Shown: positions 17,711-26,904, counted from the stretch's first letter. The stretch: 64,000 bases of DNA from Lysinibacillus sp. OF-1 (GCF_028356935.1 NZ_CP102798.1:2108001-2172000); one strand, 5' to 3'. The notes: generated by a model not told the origin, from the sequence alone. Translations and numbers: made by a program.

Positions 17711-19132
17711 ATGATGTCAACACAACGTATAGAAAAAGATTTTTTAGGTGAGCGCGTATTACCAGCAGAGGCTTATTACGGAATTCAAACATTACGTGCA
17801 ACGGAAAACTTCCCAATTACAGGCTACACAATTCACTCTTCACTTATTAAGGCGATGGGGATTGTGAAGAAAGCAGCGGCTTTAAGTAATATGGAAGTAC
17901 ACCTATTATCAAAAGAAATTGGTGAGGCAATTGTCGAAGCAGCACAAGAAGTAATTGATGGCAAATGGGATGCAGAATTTCTTGTAGACCCAATCCAAGG
18001 TGGAGCAGGTACATCCATCAATATGAATGCTAATGAAGTCATCGCCAACCGTGCCCTAGAAATTTTAGGGAAAGAAAAAGGTGACTATCACACAGTAAGC
18101 CCAAACAGTCATGTTAATATGTCCCAATCAACAAATGATGCGTTCCCAACAGCTATTCATATCGCTGTTTTAAATTTAATAGATGAATTATTAGTAACGA
18201 TGGATTATATGCAATCGGTTTTCCATCAAAAAGCAGAGCAATTTGCACATGTCATTAAAATGGGTCGTACGCATTTACAGGATGCCGTGCCAATTCGCTT
18301 AGGACAAGAGTTTGAAGCTTATTGCCGCGTGATTAACCGTGATATCGTACGCATTCGTCAAACACGTCCAAATTTATATGACGTGAACATGGGTGCAACG
18401 GCTGTTGGAACAGGTTTAAATGCCTTCCCAGATTACATTAAATCCGTTGATGAGCATCTTGCTGAAATTTCTGGTTTACCATTAAAAGGTGCGACACATT
18501 TAGTGGATGCAACACAAAATACAGATGCTTATACAGAAGTATCAGGCGCTTTAAAAATCTGTATGATTAATATGTCTAAAATCGCTAATGACTTACGTTT
18601 AATGGCTTCAGGTCCTCGTGCAGGCTTAGGAGAAATCCTTTTACCAGCTCGTCAACCAGGATCTTCGATTATGCCAGGTAAAGTCAACCCAGTTATGCCA
18701 GAGGTACTGAACCAAGTTGCCTTCCAAGTGATTGGTAATGACCATACGATTTCACTAGCATCTGAAGCTGGACAATTAGAATTAAACGTAATGGAGCCTG
18801 TTTTAGTGTTTAACTTAATTCAGTCCATTAGCATTATGAATAATGTTTTCCGTGCGTTTACGGAAAATTGCTTAAAAGACATCGAAGCAAATGAAGAACG
18901 CATGAAAGAATATGTAGAGAAAAGTGTAGGGGTACTAACGGCTGTCAACCCACATATTGGCTATGAAGTAGCAGCACGTCTTGCGCGTGAAGCAATTCTA
19001 ACAGGTCGTTCTATTCGTGAGCTTTGCATTGAAGAAGGTGTCTTAACAAACGAACAATTAGACTTAATATTAGATCCATATGAAATGACACACCCAGGTA
19101 TTGCTGGCTCTAGTATCATGAATTTAAAATAA
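17711..19132 (+). CDS. aspA: Aspartate ammonia-lyase
   Basis: It reversibly deaminates aspartate to fumarate. The 473 residues match aspartase. Key signatures are the fumarase/aspartase loop GSSIMPGKVNPVMPE near residue 317 and the conserved SQSTNDAFPTAIHIA near 139. The start has GGAG 6 bp upstream; the second ATG codon is an alternative start. The upstream region holds two GTTTACA direct repeats. No asparaginase gene adjoins it, unlike the ansAB arrangement of B. subtilis. Confidence 0.95.
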   Translation: MMSTQRIEKDFLGERVLPAEAYYGIQTLRATENFPITGYTIHSSLIKAMGIVKKAAALSNMEVHLLSKEIGEAIVEAAQEVIDGKWDAEFLVDPIQGGAGTSINMNANEVIANRALEILGKEKGDYHTVSPNSHVNMSQSTNDAFPTAIHIAVLNLIDELLVTMDYMQSVFHQKAEQFAHVIKMGRTHLQDAVPIRLGQEFEAYCRVINRDIVRIRQTRPNLYDVNMGATAVGTGLNAFPDYIKSVDEHLAEISGLPLKGATHLVDATQNTDAYTEVSGALKICMINMSKIANDLRLMASGPRAGLGEILLPARQPGSSIMPGKVNPVMPEVLNQVAFQVIGNDHTISLASEAGQLELNVMEPVLVFNLIQSISIMNNVFRAFTENCLKDIEANEERMKEYVEKSVGVLTAVNPHIGYEVAARLAREAILTGRSIRELCIEEGVLTNEQLDLILDPYEMTHPGIAGSSIMNLK

Positions 19133-19142
19133 TTCCAACATC

Positions 19143-19187
19143 AAGACTGTAGACATGCTTTACGAGCTGTCTATAGTCTTTTTTTAT
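19143..19187 (+). terminator. Terminator of aspA
   Basis: AAGACTGTAGACA and TGTCTATAGTCTT form a 13-bp stem with one mismatch, followed by a T run. Confidence 0.85.
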
Positions 19188-19306
19188 GCAGTCATCAATA
19201 GGCTTGTGTCTTTGTTCTTATAAAAGAGAGCGTATCCTTATGATTTTTAGGATTTTTCAACTATAATAATGGTATGGAAGACATATTTTAGTTGGGGGAA
19301 TTTGGA

Positions 19307-20551
19307 ATGAGTTTACGAAAAAAGAGTTTACTTGGCTTTGCAGTTTTAAATGTCTTAATGATTATTATTCTCTTTATTGATTTAGCCAATGTAACGACAT
19401 TAGAATGGCTTTCGACTGTATTAACCATCGTAGGAATAGCCATTACATTAGCTTACACCGTATATGTTCATTACAAAGTGATACAGCCTATCAAACAATT
19501 AACAGAGGCTGCACAGGGTATTACGGCAGGCCAATTAGATACAGTTGTCATCGAGGTTCGTGACAAGAGTGAGATTTCTCAGCTAGCGCAATCCTTTTTA
19601 GAGATGCAGGAACAATTACGCACAATGACACAAAAAATTGCGCACAGCTCTACAGATTTATCAGCAAGCATCGAAGAATTATCCGCAAGTACGAATGAAA
19701 TTACGGTAGCTGTGGAAGAAGTCGATCAACAAATGGAGAAAACGTCAGAGGGCTTGAAGCAAGCGGCACAATCTGCCAATGATAGTGCTAATGCTATGCA
19801 AGAAACTGTCGATGGAATCGGACGAATTACGGAAGCCACTCAGGATGTGTTTGATCATGCAAAAGATGCCAATGAGATTGCAGGAAATGGAGCGAATATT
19901 TTACATGTGGCGAAGGAACAAATGAAATTTATTTCTTCTTCAACCGAAAAAACGAGCGGACTCATGCAGCAATTATCCAATAAAATGACAGATATTAAAT
20001 CGATGACTGAGATGATTACAGCTATTACGGACCAAACGAATTTATTGGCATTGAATGCCGCCATTGAAGCAGCTCGAGCTGGAGAACATGGGAAAGGCTT
20101 CGCAGTTGTGGCAGAGGAAGTGCGTCAATTAGCAGAGCAATCCAAGCATTCTGCTGCACAAATCGTGGACTTAGTAGTGGGCATTGAAACTGACACGAAA
20201 CAGGTAGCATCCTCAGTGGAGGAGGATTTAAAAAATGTTCAGCAGGGTGTCTATGTCATTGATGAGGCAACAAAATCCTTTGGCACGATTTCACAGCATG
20301 TTAGTCAAATGACGAGCCAGCTTGAGGATATTTCAACAACAGCTGAACAGCTTTCTAGCAGTGCCAATGAAGTAGCTTCCTCTGTGACAACGATTGCTAA
20401 TGGTATGGGTAAGCTATCGCATTATACAGAGGCTGTTTTACATTCAATGGATGAGCAAACAGCCTCAATGCAAGCTGTCAATCATGTGACACAGGATTTA
20501 AGCGTACAAGCTGATAATTTACAAAAGCTAACAAATCAATTTCAGGTTTAA
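19307..20551 (+). CDS. Methyl-accepting chemotaxis protein, short-loop type, 414 aa
   Basis: Two membrane segments (about 6-25 and 32-54) are separated by only a few residues, so there is no extracellular sensing domain. A HAMP domain follows (about 55-110), then the signalling domain with the conserved hairpin tip [20 protein letters not shown]. It would couple to CheA/CheW. The absence of a ligand domain suggests sensing of membrane state, energy, or a partner protein. The ATG at 19307 is preferred over TTG at 19292. Confidence 0.92.
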   Translation: MSLRKKSLLGFAVLNVLMIIILFIDLANVTTLEWLSTVLTIVGIAITLAYTVYVHYKVIQPIKQLTEAAQGITAGQLDTVVIEVRDKSEISQLAQSFLEMQEQLRTMTQKIAHSSTDLSASIEELSASTNEITVAVEEVDQQMEKTSEGLKQAAQSANDSANAMQETVDGIGRITEATQDVFDHAKDANEIAGNGANILHVAKEQMKFISSSTEKTSGLMQQLSNKMTDIKSMTEMITAITDQTNLLALNAAIEAARAGEHGKGFAVVAEEVRQLAEQSKHSAAQIVDLVVGIETDTKQVASSVEEDLKNVQQGVYVIDEATKSFGTISQHVSQMTSQLEDISTTAEQLSSSANEVASSVTTIANGMGKLSHYTEAVLHSMDEQTASMQAVNHVTQDLSVQADNLQKLTNQFQV

Positions 20552-20674
20552 GCAAGAAAAACATATTTTCAAGGTTTTTTAGCCCTGAATAGTTATCTAA
20601 GAACAAGATGATTTTGCCTCCACAGATAGCTATGCACAAAGGTGGTTTCAGGCGATAGATAAGTAATTTGAAAT

Positions 20675-20708
20675 GCACTTCCTGTCATTAGAATGGGAAG
20701 TGTTTTTT
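20675..20708 (+). terminator. Terminator
   Basis: CACTTCC and GGGAAGTG enclose a 12-nt loop and are followed by TTTTTT. It lies 120 bp after the chemotaxis gene. Confidence 0.7.
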
Positions 20709-20859
20709 ATTGGCGGACCAACGTAATTAATTTCTTAGTGAAATCCCTAGAGATCACGTAGATTGTATGCGTAACCTTAACCTACATTCAGCTACTGATT
20801 TGTCCTTTTTCACCTTACCAAAGGTGATAGCCATATTTGTTTCTAGCCGTATCCTCTAT

Positions 20860-21009
20860 TTACACCATATTGACAACACCTTCATTTTTGACAGCTGTTG
20901 CCATCGCTTCTTGGAATAATTTGAGTGATTCTTCATTCCCATCCTCTTTAAAAAAATCGCTATTTACCTTACCAAAAGAGATGCTAACCTTAACTAGCTT
21001 GCCCTCTCT
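20860..21009 (-). pseudogene. Decayed gene remnant
   Basis: A minus-strand stretch reads KVSISFGKVNSDFF...ESLKLFQEAMATAVKNEG and ends at TAA, but is blocked upstream by stops. Further 3' another fragment begins MAITFGKVKKD, repeating the FGKV motif. Upstream (to about 21140) another fragment reads YYKEDSATTGNNGFIESIEA. Together these look like a broken gene. The family is not recognised. Confidence 0.4.
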
Positions 21010-21156
21010 TCATCACAGCCTAAACAATAGCTAGTAGAGAGCCTATGATTACGTGCAATGCTTCGCCTCTATAGACTCAATAAAACCATTATTTCCTGTC
21101 GTAGCGCTATCTTCTTTGTAATACATTAAATAAATGACAATGAAAGGGGCCAGGAG

Positions 21157-21537
21157 ATGGGCTTATTTGATGGATTAATCGGCAATGCGAGCGAGGTGAA
21201 TTTAGAAAAATTACAGGAGGAGGTCCGTGATTTATTGATTCCAAACGAAACAATCAAAAATGCCTATAAAATTATAAGAGACACGTTTATTTTTACGAAT
21301 AAACGATTAATCCTTATCGATAAGCAAGGGGTGACTGGCAAGAAAACCGAATATCATTCCATCCCCTATAAAAATATCGTTCATTTTTCAGTAGAAACAG
21401 CCGGGACATTTGATTTAGATGCAGAGCTCAAAATATGGGTGTCAGGCAGTTCGTTACCGATTCAAAAAAACTTCAACAAGGCGACGAATATTTACAAAGT
21501 GCAAAGTGTTTTAGCGCAGTATGTTTTGGGGACGTAA
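21157..21537 (+). CDS. PH domain-containing protein (bPH_1/YvbH-like), 126 aa
   Basis: A short N-terminal helix is followed by a bacterial pleckstrin-homology-like barrel: LIPNETIKNAYKIIRDTFIFTN (split here: LIPNETI, then IIRDTFIFTNKRLILID), the segment YHSIPYKNIVHFSVE and the closing helix IYKVQSVLAQYVL. Bacterial PH domains of this kind are about 125 aa, as here. Function is unknown. It stands alone with a terminator directly after it. Confidence 0.88.
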   Translation: MGLFDGLIGNASEVNLEKLQEEVRDLLIPNETIKNAYKIIRDTFIFTNKRLILIDKQGVTGKKTEYHSIPYKNIVHFSVETAGTFDLDAELKIWVSGSSLPIQKNFNKATNIYKVQSVLAQYVLGT

Positions 21538-21548
21538 TGTATGGTACT

Positions 21549-21578
21549 AAAAGCCCGCATTTATGCGAGGCTTTTTTG
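21549..21578 (+). terminator. Terminator
   Basis: AAAGCCCGCAT pairs with ATGCGAGGCTTT (two mismatches) and is followed by T residues. Confidence 0.8.
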
Positions 21579-21602
21579 TTGTGCAAAGAAAGGATGATAA
21601 AG

Positions 21603-21703
21603 ATGAGGAAATTACCTTGTGAAGGGTGTAAGGGATTCCAGTTCCGATTACGAAACAGGCACATAATGTAGAGAAGGTGTTAAGAGATAATAAAGTTGTT
21701 TAA
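21603..21703 (+). pseudogene. Remnant of a YkgJ-family Cys-cluster protein
   Basis: After GGATGAT, the frame begins MRKLPCEGCKG, the usual opening of YkgJ-type zinc/iron-chelating proteins (C-x2-C-K-G-x-C-C). The next bases give PVPITKQA in another frame, matching how such proteins continue. About 10 bp carrying the CC motif seem deleted, and the gene then ends within 20 codons. It is most likely a deletion-scarred fragment. Family assignment is from memory of the motif. Confidence 0.5.
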
Positions 21704-21754
21704 CTAAGAAGGACACATATATGGTAATATTTATTTAAAAAGATGGAGTGGATT

Positions 21755-22228
21755 ATGAGTAATTCTATTAATTATAAAATATGGACGGTGTGTATGATTC
21801 AAAGTGAAGAGAAGGTTTTACTTCTGGATAGACAGCACGACAATTTCAAAGGTTTTATTCCACCGGGTGGTAAAGTTGAATTTCCTGAAAGTATTGTAGA
21901 AAGTGCTATCAGAGAAGTAAAAGAAGAAACGGGGTTAGAAGTTAGAAACCTTATTTATAAAGGGCTTTATGAATATGTTAATCCAGTCGCAAAAGATAGA
22001 TATATGATATTTAATTACATAACAAAGGATTTCGAGGGTGAACTCTTGAAAGATGCTCCAGAGGGGAAAGCGGTTTGGGTAGATATAGAGAGCGCATATA
22101 AACTTCCTATGCAGCCATCGATACGGAGAAGATTTCCTTTATTTTTTCAAGATGGAACATTTGAGATTCAAGTTGAATGGAACCACGAAGAAAATAAAGA
22201 AGGGAAAGTTACTATACGTCACACCTAA
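21755..22228 (+). CDS. NUDIX hydrolase (MutT-like), 157 aa
   Basis: The Nudix box is GGKVEFPESIVESAIREVKEET (shown in parts: GGKVEFPE, then SAIREVKEETGLE), matching G-x5-E-x7-REUxEE. These enzymes cleave nucleoside diphosphates linked to another moiety; this one resembles 8-oxo-dGTP diphosphatase-type members. ATG at 21755 follows GGAGTG; an upstream ATG at 21743 is less well placed. It stands alone in a zone of decayed genes. Confidence 0.92.
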   Translation: MSNSINYKIWTVCMIQSEEKVLLLDRQHDNFKGFIPPGGKVEFPESIVESAIREVKEETGLEVRNLIYKGLYEYVNPVAKDRYMIFNYITKDFEGELLKDAPEGKAVWVDIESAYKLPMQPSIRRRFPLFFQDGTFEIQVEWNHEENKEGKVTIRHT

Positions 22229-22237
22229 AACTTGTTA

Positions 22238-22312
22238 TTGGACTGACAGGGGGGCAATCGTTCAATAGAGCAGTCGCTTTTCAATAACATCGAGGTCAGT
22301 TCAATACATATA
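22238..22312. repeat. Short ~20-bp repeated phrase
   Basis: TTCAATA recurs at about 22261, 22280 and 22300 with related sequence between (GAGCAGTCG / CATCGAGGTCAG). It may be a fragment of the same type of array seen at 24.4 and 39.3 kb. Confidence 0.25.
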
Positions 22313-22530
22313 TATGTGAAGAATAAATAATGGGGCTTAAATTTACCCACTTTGTTAAATAGTTTAACTTTCAATATCTAAATGGTAGAGAGGGATTAAG
22401 AATAGCTAGAGAAAATTCTAAAATAAAAGGTGCTTGACCGTCCTTTTGTTTATTAAACGAACGGTGCAGATTGTTGAAGAAGAAATTTTATAATAGTGAT
22501 TTATTAAAGAATAGGGAAGTGGCAGTAACC

Positions 22531-22896
22531 ATGAACTACATAATCAGATTAGCGAATGAAAACGACTTATCGGGTTTATGTGATAGTAGAAATAATAAAG
22601 ATCTATTCACGAATTATTTAAAGCAATTTGCAAAAAAGGAATAATATCAAGACGCACTTATATTAGGTTTTGGAGTTCTTAAATTAAAAGGTACTTTGCT
22701 TCCTAAATTAAGTGACCTATATGTAAAAGAGGATTATCGTGGTAATGGTATAGGTTCAGACTTAATGAGGTATAGAGAAAATATTGCAAAGAGTTTAGGA
22801 CATTCTGAAATATTTGTGAGTGTTGGCCCGATAGAAAATCCCAACATGATAAAGTTAATTAGCAAACACGGTTACGAACCTATCTCTTACCTATAA
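22531..22896 (+). pseudogene. GNAT acetyltransferase pseudogene
   Basis: The frame starts MNYIIRLANENDL and continues to TAA at 22894, but an in-frame TAA at 22642-22644 interrupts it. The downstream half has GNAT motif A as LYVKEDYRGNGIGSDLM and the ending MIKLISKHGYEPIS. The total is about 120 codons, shorter than typical (140-150), so an internal deletion may accompany the nonsense mutation. Translation could restart only weakly. Confidence 0.75.
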
Positions 22897-23232
22897 TAAA
22901 ACCTACACAAGAATTGATTTCAAGAAGTTGTTGAACTAACGGGGCTAGTTGAACAAGATTTAAACAACTTTAAAGAGCCTTCTTATAATATAATTTTTGT
23001 ATTTTTTGATTAGAAATAACTTTATTATCATTTTACAGAAAGCAATTAAAGTGATGCTCAGTGTGACATGAGGAAAACCTAGTATTCTATGCATCCATTT
23101 TACATGGAATTATTTTGAAATAATTAGTATTTTTTAGCATAAATTGACTTTGGACATACAATACTTTACAATGATTAGCTAAGGAATAGAGAATTTTCGC
23201 AAATTTCCTTACCAACTGAATAGCGTGTAGTA

Positions 23233-23390
23233 ATAGGTGTAAATTGCGTGCAATTTGCTTAAAAGGGAAGTCGGTGCGAATCCGACACTGTCCCGCAACT
23301 GTAAATGTGAGCGACTTTTCAGCAACCACTGTCAAATGATGGGAAGGAGAAAAGTGGCAATGACCATGAGTCAGGATACCTGCCTGTTAC
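23233..23390 (+). promoter_or_regulatory. Cobalamin riboswitch 1
   Basis: The conserved blocks appear in order: GGGAAGTCGGTGCGAATCCG, CTGTCCCGCAACTGT, CCACTG, GGGAAGG, and GAGTCAGGATACCTGCC (23369-23384). This is the AdoCbl/B12 class. It is followed by a strong AGGAGG before a 42-codon frame, then a terminator, then a 240-aa unknown gene, so both translational and transcriptional control are possible. Confidence 0.95.
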
Positions 23391-23428
23391 GAGTACACAC
23401 CAGTAACCTACGAGGAATAGGAGGTGGC

Positions 23429-23557
23429 ATGTTGACAAAACAGAATGCTCTGTTCGTCACGGTACGTCAAACGCCCAAAGTAAATGAAGGGGTTCGCAAT
23501 CGGGCTCATTTACACATACTTAGGGTTTGTTTGGCATTGGGTGATGAACGAAGATAA
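23429..23557 (+). CDS. Short ORF behind B12 riboswitch 1, 42 aa
   Basis: ATG lies 4 bp after AGGAGGTGG, the first open frame under the riboswitch. The basic peptide (rich in R, V and L) has no known family, signal, or membrane segment. It may be a leader ORF, a remnant of a lost B12-related gene, or non-coding antiterminator sequence, since GTAAATGA/TCATTTAC at about 23481-23514 can pair. I cannot decide between these. Confidence 0.35.
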   Translation: MLTKQNALFVTVRQTPKVNEGVRNRAHLHILRVCLALGDERR

Positions 23558-23560
23558 GCG

Positions 23561-23600
23561 AAGGATTTCCTCAAAAATGGTAGGAAATCCTTTTTGTTTT
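23561..23600 (+). terminator. Terminator after the riboswitch-led ORF
   Basis: AAGGATTTCC and GGAAATCCTT form a 10-bp stem followed by TTTTGTTTT. Confidence 0.8.
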
Positions 23601-23629
23601 GACATTATGTACGCAAAGGGGATGCATGT

Positions 23630-24352
23630 ATGACTTCTTTAGATATGAACATTTGTAAGCAGCCACGCACAGAAGTTGCCAAGAAAGCGAAAACAAGAAT
23701 GGCGGTCGAATCATTGATTGACCAATTATTAGCAACGAAGCTGATCCGCAATGATCGCTTCTTTGAGCAAATTTTATATAATAAAGAAATTATTTGGATA
23801 CAAAATGGGGATGTGGACGGGCATCTTTTCGCGAAGGCAGCGGTAACCGATCAACTGAAAACGAAGACCAATAGCTTTATGATGTATATGCCCACTAACC
23901 CGATTGTCTATGAGGTTAACGGGGAGTCATACCATTTAATTACACGCATTGATTCCACACGTGCCAAGCCCAACCTTGACCGTCTGTCACTGGAGCCAAA
24001 GCCTGTTTTAAGTGCAGCACGTGTCAATGATGTATTATGCTCGATTGTGATGCGCTTTTATGAAACATATCTACACGATTTAGCGCCTCAACATGATAAG
24101 TTAATAGCCTTTGTGCAGCAGGAATATGCCCAATTTATTGAAGCGGTTCAGGCATTAAATGATTACCATTTCAACTGGCATCCACGCGGCAACGGTCACG
24201 AGCTATTGCTGCAATTAATTGATCAACTGCAAATTTTAAAAAGTTATCCTGGTAAAGTGCTAGTTGATTTCACAAACACGCATGACTACGTGATTGTCGA
24301 GCCTGCATACCTTGTGCACAGTCCTACAAAGAAAGCAGTAGGCGCATTATAA
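23630..24352 (+). CDS. Hypothetical protein, 240 aa, next to B12 riboswitch 1
   Basis: AAAGGGG precedes the ATG. It is a soluble protein without signal or membrane segments; the middle includes a Pro/Arg-containing linker and the C-terminal part HFNWHPRGNGHELLLQLID then VLVDFTNTHDYVIVEPA. I do not recognise a family. It follows the riboswitch by 240 bp with a terminator between, so read-through expression under B12 control is possible but not shown. The last residues precede a terminator. Confidence 0.75.
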   Translation: MTSLDMNICKQPRTEVAKKAKTRMAVESLIDQLLATKLIRNDRFFEQILYNKEIIWIQNGDVDGHLFAKAAVTDQLKTKTNSFMMYMPTNPIVYEVNGESYHLITRIDSTRAKPNLDRLSLEPKPVLSAARVNDVLCSIVMRFYETYLHDLAPQHDKLIAFVQQEYAQFIEAVQALNDYHFNWHPRGNGHELLLQLIDQLQILKSYPGKVLVDFTNTHDYVIVEPAYLVHSPTKKAVGAL

Positions 24353-24355
24353 ACT

Positions 24356-24390
24356 CAAGCCCTCCATCAAACGGAGGGCTTGTTTTTATT
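24356..24390 (+). terminator. Terminator
   Basis: CAAGCCCTCC and GGAGGGCTTG form a perfect 10-bp stem with a 7-nt loop and T run. Confidence 0.9.
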
Positions 24391-24409
24391 TATTTGAAGG
24401 GTAGGGGGT

Positions 24410-24745
24410 AAATACTCTCGTTCGAGCAGCGAATACTCGCGGAAGCAGATGAAATACTCTCGTTCGAGCAACGAATACTCGCGGAAGGAGATGAAATACT
24501 CTCGTTCGAGCAGCGAATACTCGCGGAAGGAGATGAAATACTCTCGTTCGAGCAGCGAATACTCGCGGAAGGAGATGAAATACTCTCGTTCGAGCGGGGA
24601 ATACTCGCGGAAACAGATGAAATACTCTCGTTCGAGCAAGGAATACTCGCGGAAGGAGATGAAATACTCTCGCTCCAGCAAGGAATACTCGCGCAAACAG
24701 GGTAAATATTCTCGCTCAAAGCAAGTAAACACCCGCGCAAGCAAA
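24410..24745. repeat. Tandem array, 42-bp unit made of two 21-bp halves
   Basis: AAATACTCTCG begins at 24410, 24452, 24494, 24536, 24578, 24620 and 24662, exactly 42 bp apart, with a decayed eighth unit at 24704. Each unit is two related halves, AAATACTCTCGTTCGAGCAG- and GAATACTCGCGGAAGCAGATG, so the true period is 21 bp. Because 21 is a multiple of three, the array is open in one plus and two minus frames; these frames have no ribosome site or family and I do not call them genes. It lies between convergent genes, and a GC-rich dyad (CCCGCGC / GCGCGGG) follows at 24732-24760. Confidence 0.95.
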
Positions 24746-24772
24746 CGGCTTCGCGCGGGCAGGATCACCTAC

Positions 24773-26710
24773 TTACAGACAATGCATGGCTGCTTGTGCT
24801 TCGTGCCAAGGAACAGAATATCCTTTGCCCTTCGCACAAAAGATGCTGGAGGAGCTGTATTCTGGGTCGGCATTTTTATCGTAGCCAATCTGTGCAATAA
24901 CTGCCTCTGCATTATGGCACACATCATAGCCATCAAATTGGAGTGTGAGTGCGCCCTTACCATTGGTATAGGCCGCAAAGGTTGTGCTATAGCTCATTAG
25001 GGTGGCGACGGGCGCTCGTCCCGTTAGCACAACATCTGTTTCGGATAAGATGGGGTCATCGAATGTGCCAGCAGCTTGCTGTATGTCGCTCATCATGCGG
25101 CCGATAAAGTCGTTCGAAGCCTTCATTTTAAAGCGATAATAAGGTTCAAGCAGGATGTTCTGTGCTTGCTCAAGTCCTTGACGTAGCGCACGGAAACTAG
25201 CTTCTCGGAAATCGCCGCCCGATGTATGTTCATTATGTCCGCGACCTGTTAGCAGTGTAAAATGAACATCTGTCAGAGGGAAGCCTGTGAGTAAGCCATG
25301 GTGATCACGCTCAAACAGGTGCTTTTCAACAAGGCGTTGGTTGCCTACCGATAAATGATCCGCATGGCAGGCATTGCTAAATGTATTACCTACTCCTCGT
25401 GGATTGGGCTCCATTAGTAAATGAACTTCTGCATAATGCTTGAGGGGCTCAAAATGACCATAGCCTGTCACCGTCGTCACAATGGTTTCCATATATAAAA
25501 TTTGGGGCTCGCCAAAGGAGACCGTTAATGAAAAACGCTTCATTAACACCTCTGTCAGTACCTCCAACTGAATAACGCCCATAATGTGCACATGGATTTC
25601 CTGGAACTTTTCCTGCCAAACCACACGTAAGGAAGGCTCTTCTGCTTCTAGTAAACGGAAAATTTGTAACACTTCCTTGATATGCTGATGGCCCTCATAT
25701 TGAACCTTTGCCTGTAGCGTTGGGACAAGCTCATAGGGCTGTGACAGCACAGTAGTGCCGATGCGGTCTCCAATATTGGCCTGACTAAGTCCTTTAACAG
25801 CAAAAATCTCTCCCGCTTCAACCTGTTGGACGGTATCAAAGCGACTGCCATTATAGAGGCGAATTTCAGTCACTTTTTCTGTCACTTCTTCAAACGAAAA
25901 TTCATCCCGAACATGTAAAACTCCCTTGACAGCCTTCATAAATGTTAAACGCTGGTGGCCGTCATGACGAATTTTAAAAACCTCCCCCTCAAACGGTGCA
26001 TTCACTTCAAAATGGGTGTCTGTTAATAGAGGGAGCTGGGCAAGCAATTCCTTGATGCCCTCATCCTTTAGGGCAGACCCTGTAAAGCAGAGGAAGGCAC
26101 ATTCCTTTTGAATCATGGTCTGTAGCTGAGTAAGACATTGCTCATGCTCCAATGACTCATTCAAAAAGGCATCGAGCAGCTCTTCATTACGCTCAGCCAA
26201 CCATTCCATGATGCTGCTTGAAACATAATCAGTACGAAGCGGTTCATCGACGAACAGCACCTGCTGGGAACAATCCTTGCGGAGCTGTGTCATAACGGCC
26301 TCCACATTGGCTCCTTCGCGATCAATTTTATTGATAAAGAAGAATGTTGGGACATGGTATTTGCGTAAAAGCTGCCACACGGTTTCCGTATGACCCTGTA
26401 CGCCCTCGACCGCACTAATGATAACAATGGCATAATCCATCACACGAATGGCGCGCTCCATCTCAGGGGAGAAGTCGACATGCCCTGGTGTATCAATCAA
26501 CGTGTATGTATCGTCGCCTATGTTCATGCGACCTTGCTCGGCAAAAATGGTAATACCACGCTTGCGCTCTAGCTCATGATGATCGAGAAAGGTATCCTGA
26601 TGATCCACTCGACCACGAGCTTGAATGCTTTGTGTATGAAAAAGTACTTGCTCAGAGAAGGTTGTTTTACCTGCATCCACATGCGCAAGTACACCAATTG
26701 TTTTGTACAT
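24773..26710 (-). CDS. TetM/EF-G-like translational GTPase (ribosomal protection type), 645 aa
   Basis: The GTPase domain has AHVDAGKTT (P-loop), RGIT, DTPGH and NKID, then EF-G-like domains II-V. Length (about 640) and the absence of the EF-G G' domain fit the Tet(M)/Tet(O)/Tet(W) ribosomal protection family, which removes tetracycline from ribosomes. The sequence looks like a chromosomal, divergent member, so actual resistance is uncertain; it could be a housekeeping paralogue. GAGGA precedes the start. Confidence 0.88.
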   Translation of the reverse strand: MYKTIGVLAHVDAGKTTFSEQVLFHTQSIQARGRVDHQDTFLDHHELERKRGITIFAEQGRMNIGDDTYTLIDTPGHVDFSPEMERAIRVMDYAIVIISAVEGVQGHTETVWQLLRKYHVPTFFFINKIDREGANVEAVMTQLRKDCSQQVLFVDEPLRTDYVSSSIMEWLAERNEELLDAFLNESLEHEQCLTQLQTMIQKECAFLCFTGSALKDEGIKELLAQLPLLTDTHFEVNAPFEGEVFKIRHDGHQRLTFMKAVKGVLHVRDEFSFEEVTEKVTEIRLYNGSRFDTVQQVEAGEIFAVKGLSQANIGDRIGTTVLSQPYELVPTLQAKVQYEGHQHIKEVLQIFRLLEAEEPSLRVVWQEKFQEIHVHIMGVIQLEVLTEVLMKRFSLTVSFGEPQILYMETIVTTVTGYGHFEPLKHYAEVHLLMEPNPRGVGNTFSNACHADHLSVGNQRLVEKHLFERDHHGLLTGFPLTDVHFTLLTGRGHNEHTSGGDFREASFRALRQGLEQAQNILLEPYYRFKMKASNDFIGRMMSDIQQAAGTFDDPILSETDVVLTGRAPVATLMSYSTTFAAYTNGKGALTLQFDGYDVCHNAEAVIAQIGYDKNADPEYSSSSIFCAKGKGYSVPWHEAQAAMHCL

Positions 26711-26904
26711 AACATATCCTCGTTTCTATCTATAGCTATCTTTTCATTGTAACAGAATACTAGCTTATATATTTCTTGTAAAATAGTTCGTATTTTTGTC
26801 GAAATAGTGCTAATATAATGATGATTATATATTTAGCAACATACTACTGATTGAGCTACAAATTTTCTTCTGCTAGTCTATCAATAGTATTAATCATTAT
26901 AGAA

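Noticed and set aside
24410..24745. A CRISPR array
   Set aside because: Repeats are contiguous without unique spacers and no cas genes are present.
24367..24768. Two overlapping minus-strand frames over the same array (REYSLLE repeats)
   Set aside because: Same reason: periodic DNA open in several frames, with no start signal.
24449..25000. A 183-aa plus-strand frame over the tandem array (EYSRKEM/KYSRSSS heptads)
   Set aside because: It exists because the array has a 21-bp period; it has no ribosome site, runs antisense into the GTPase gene and matches no family.
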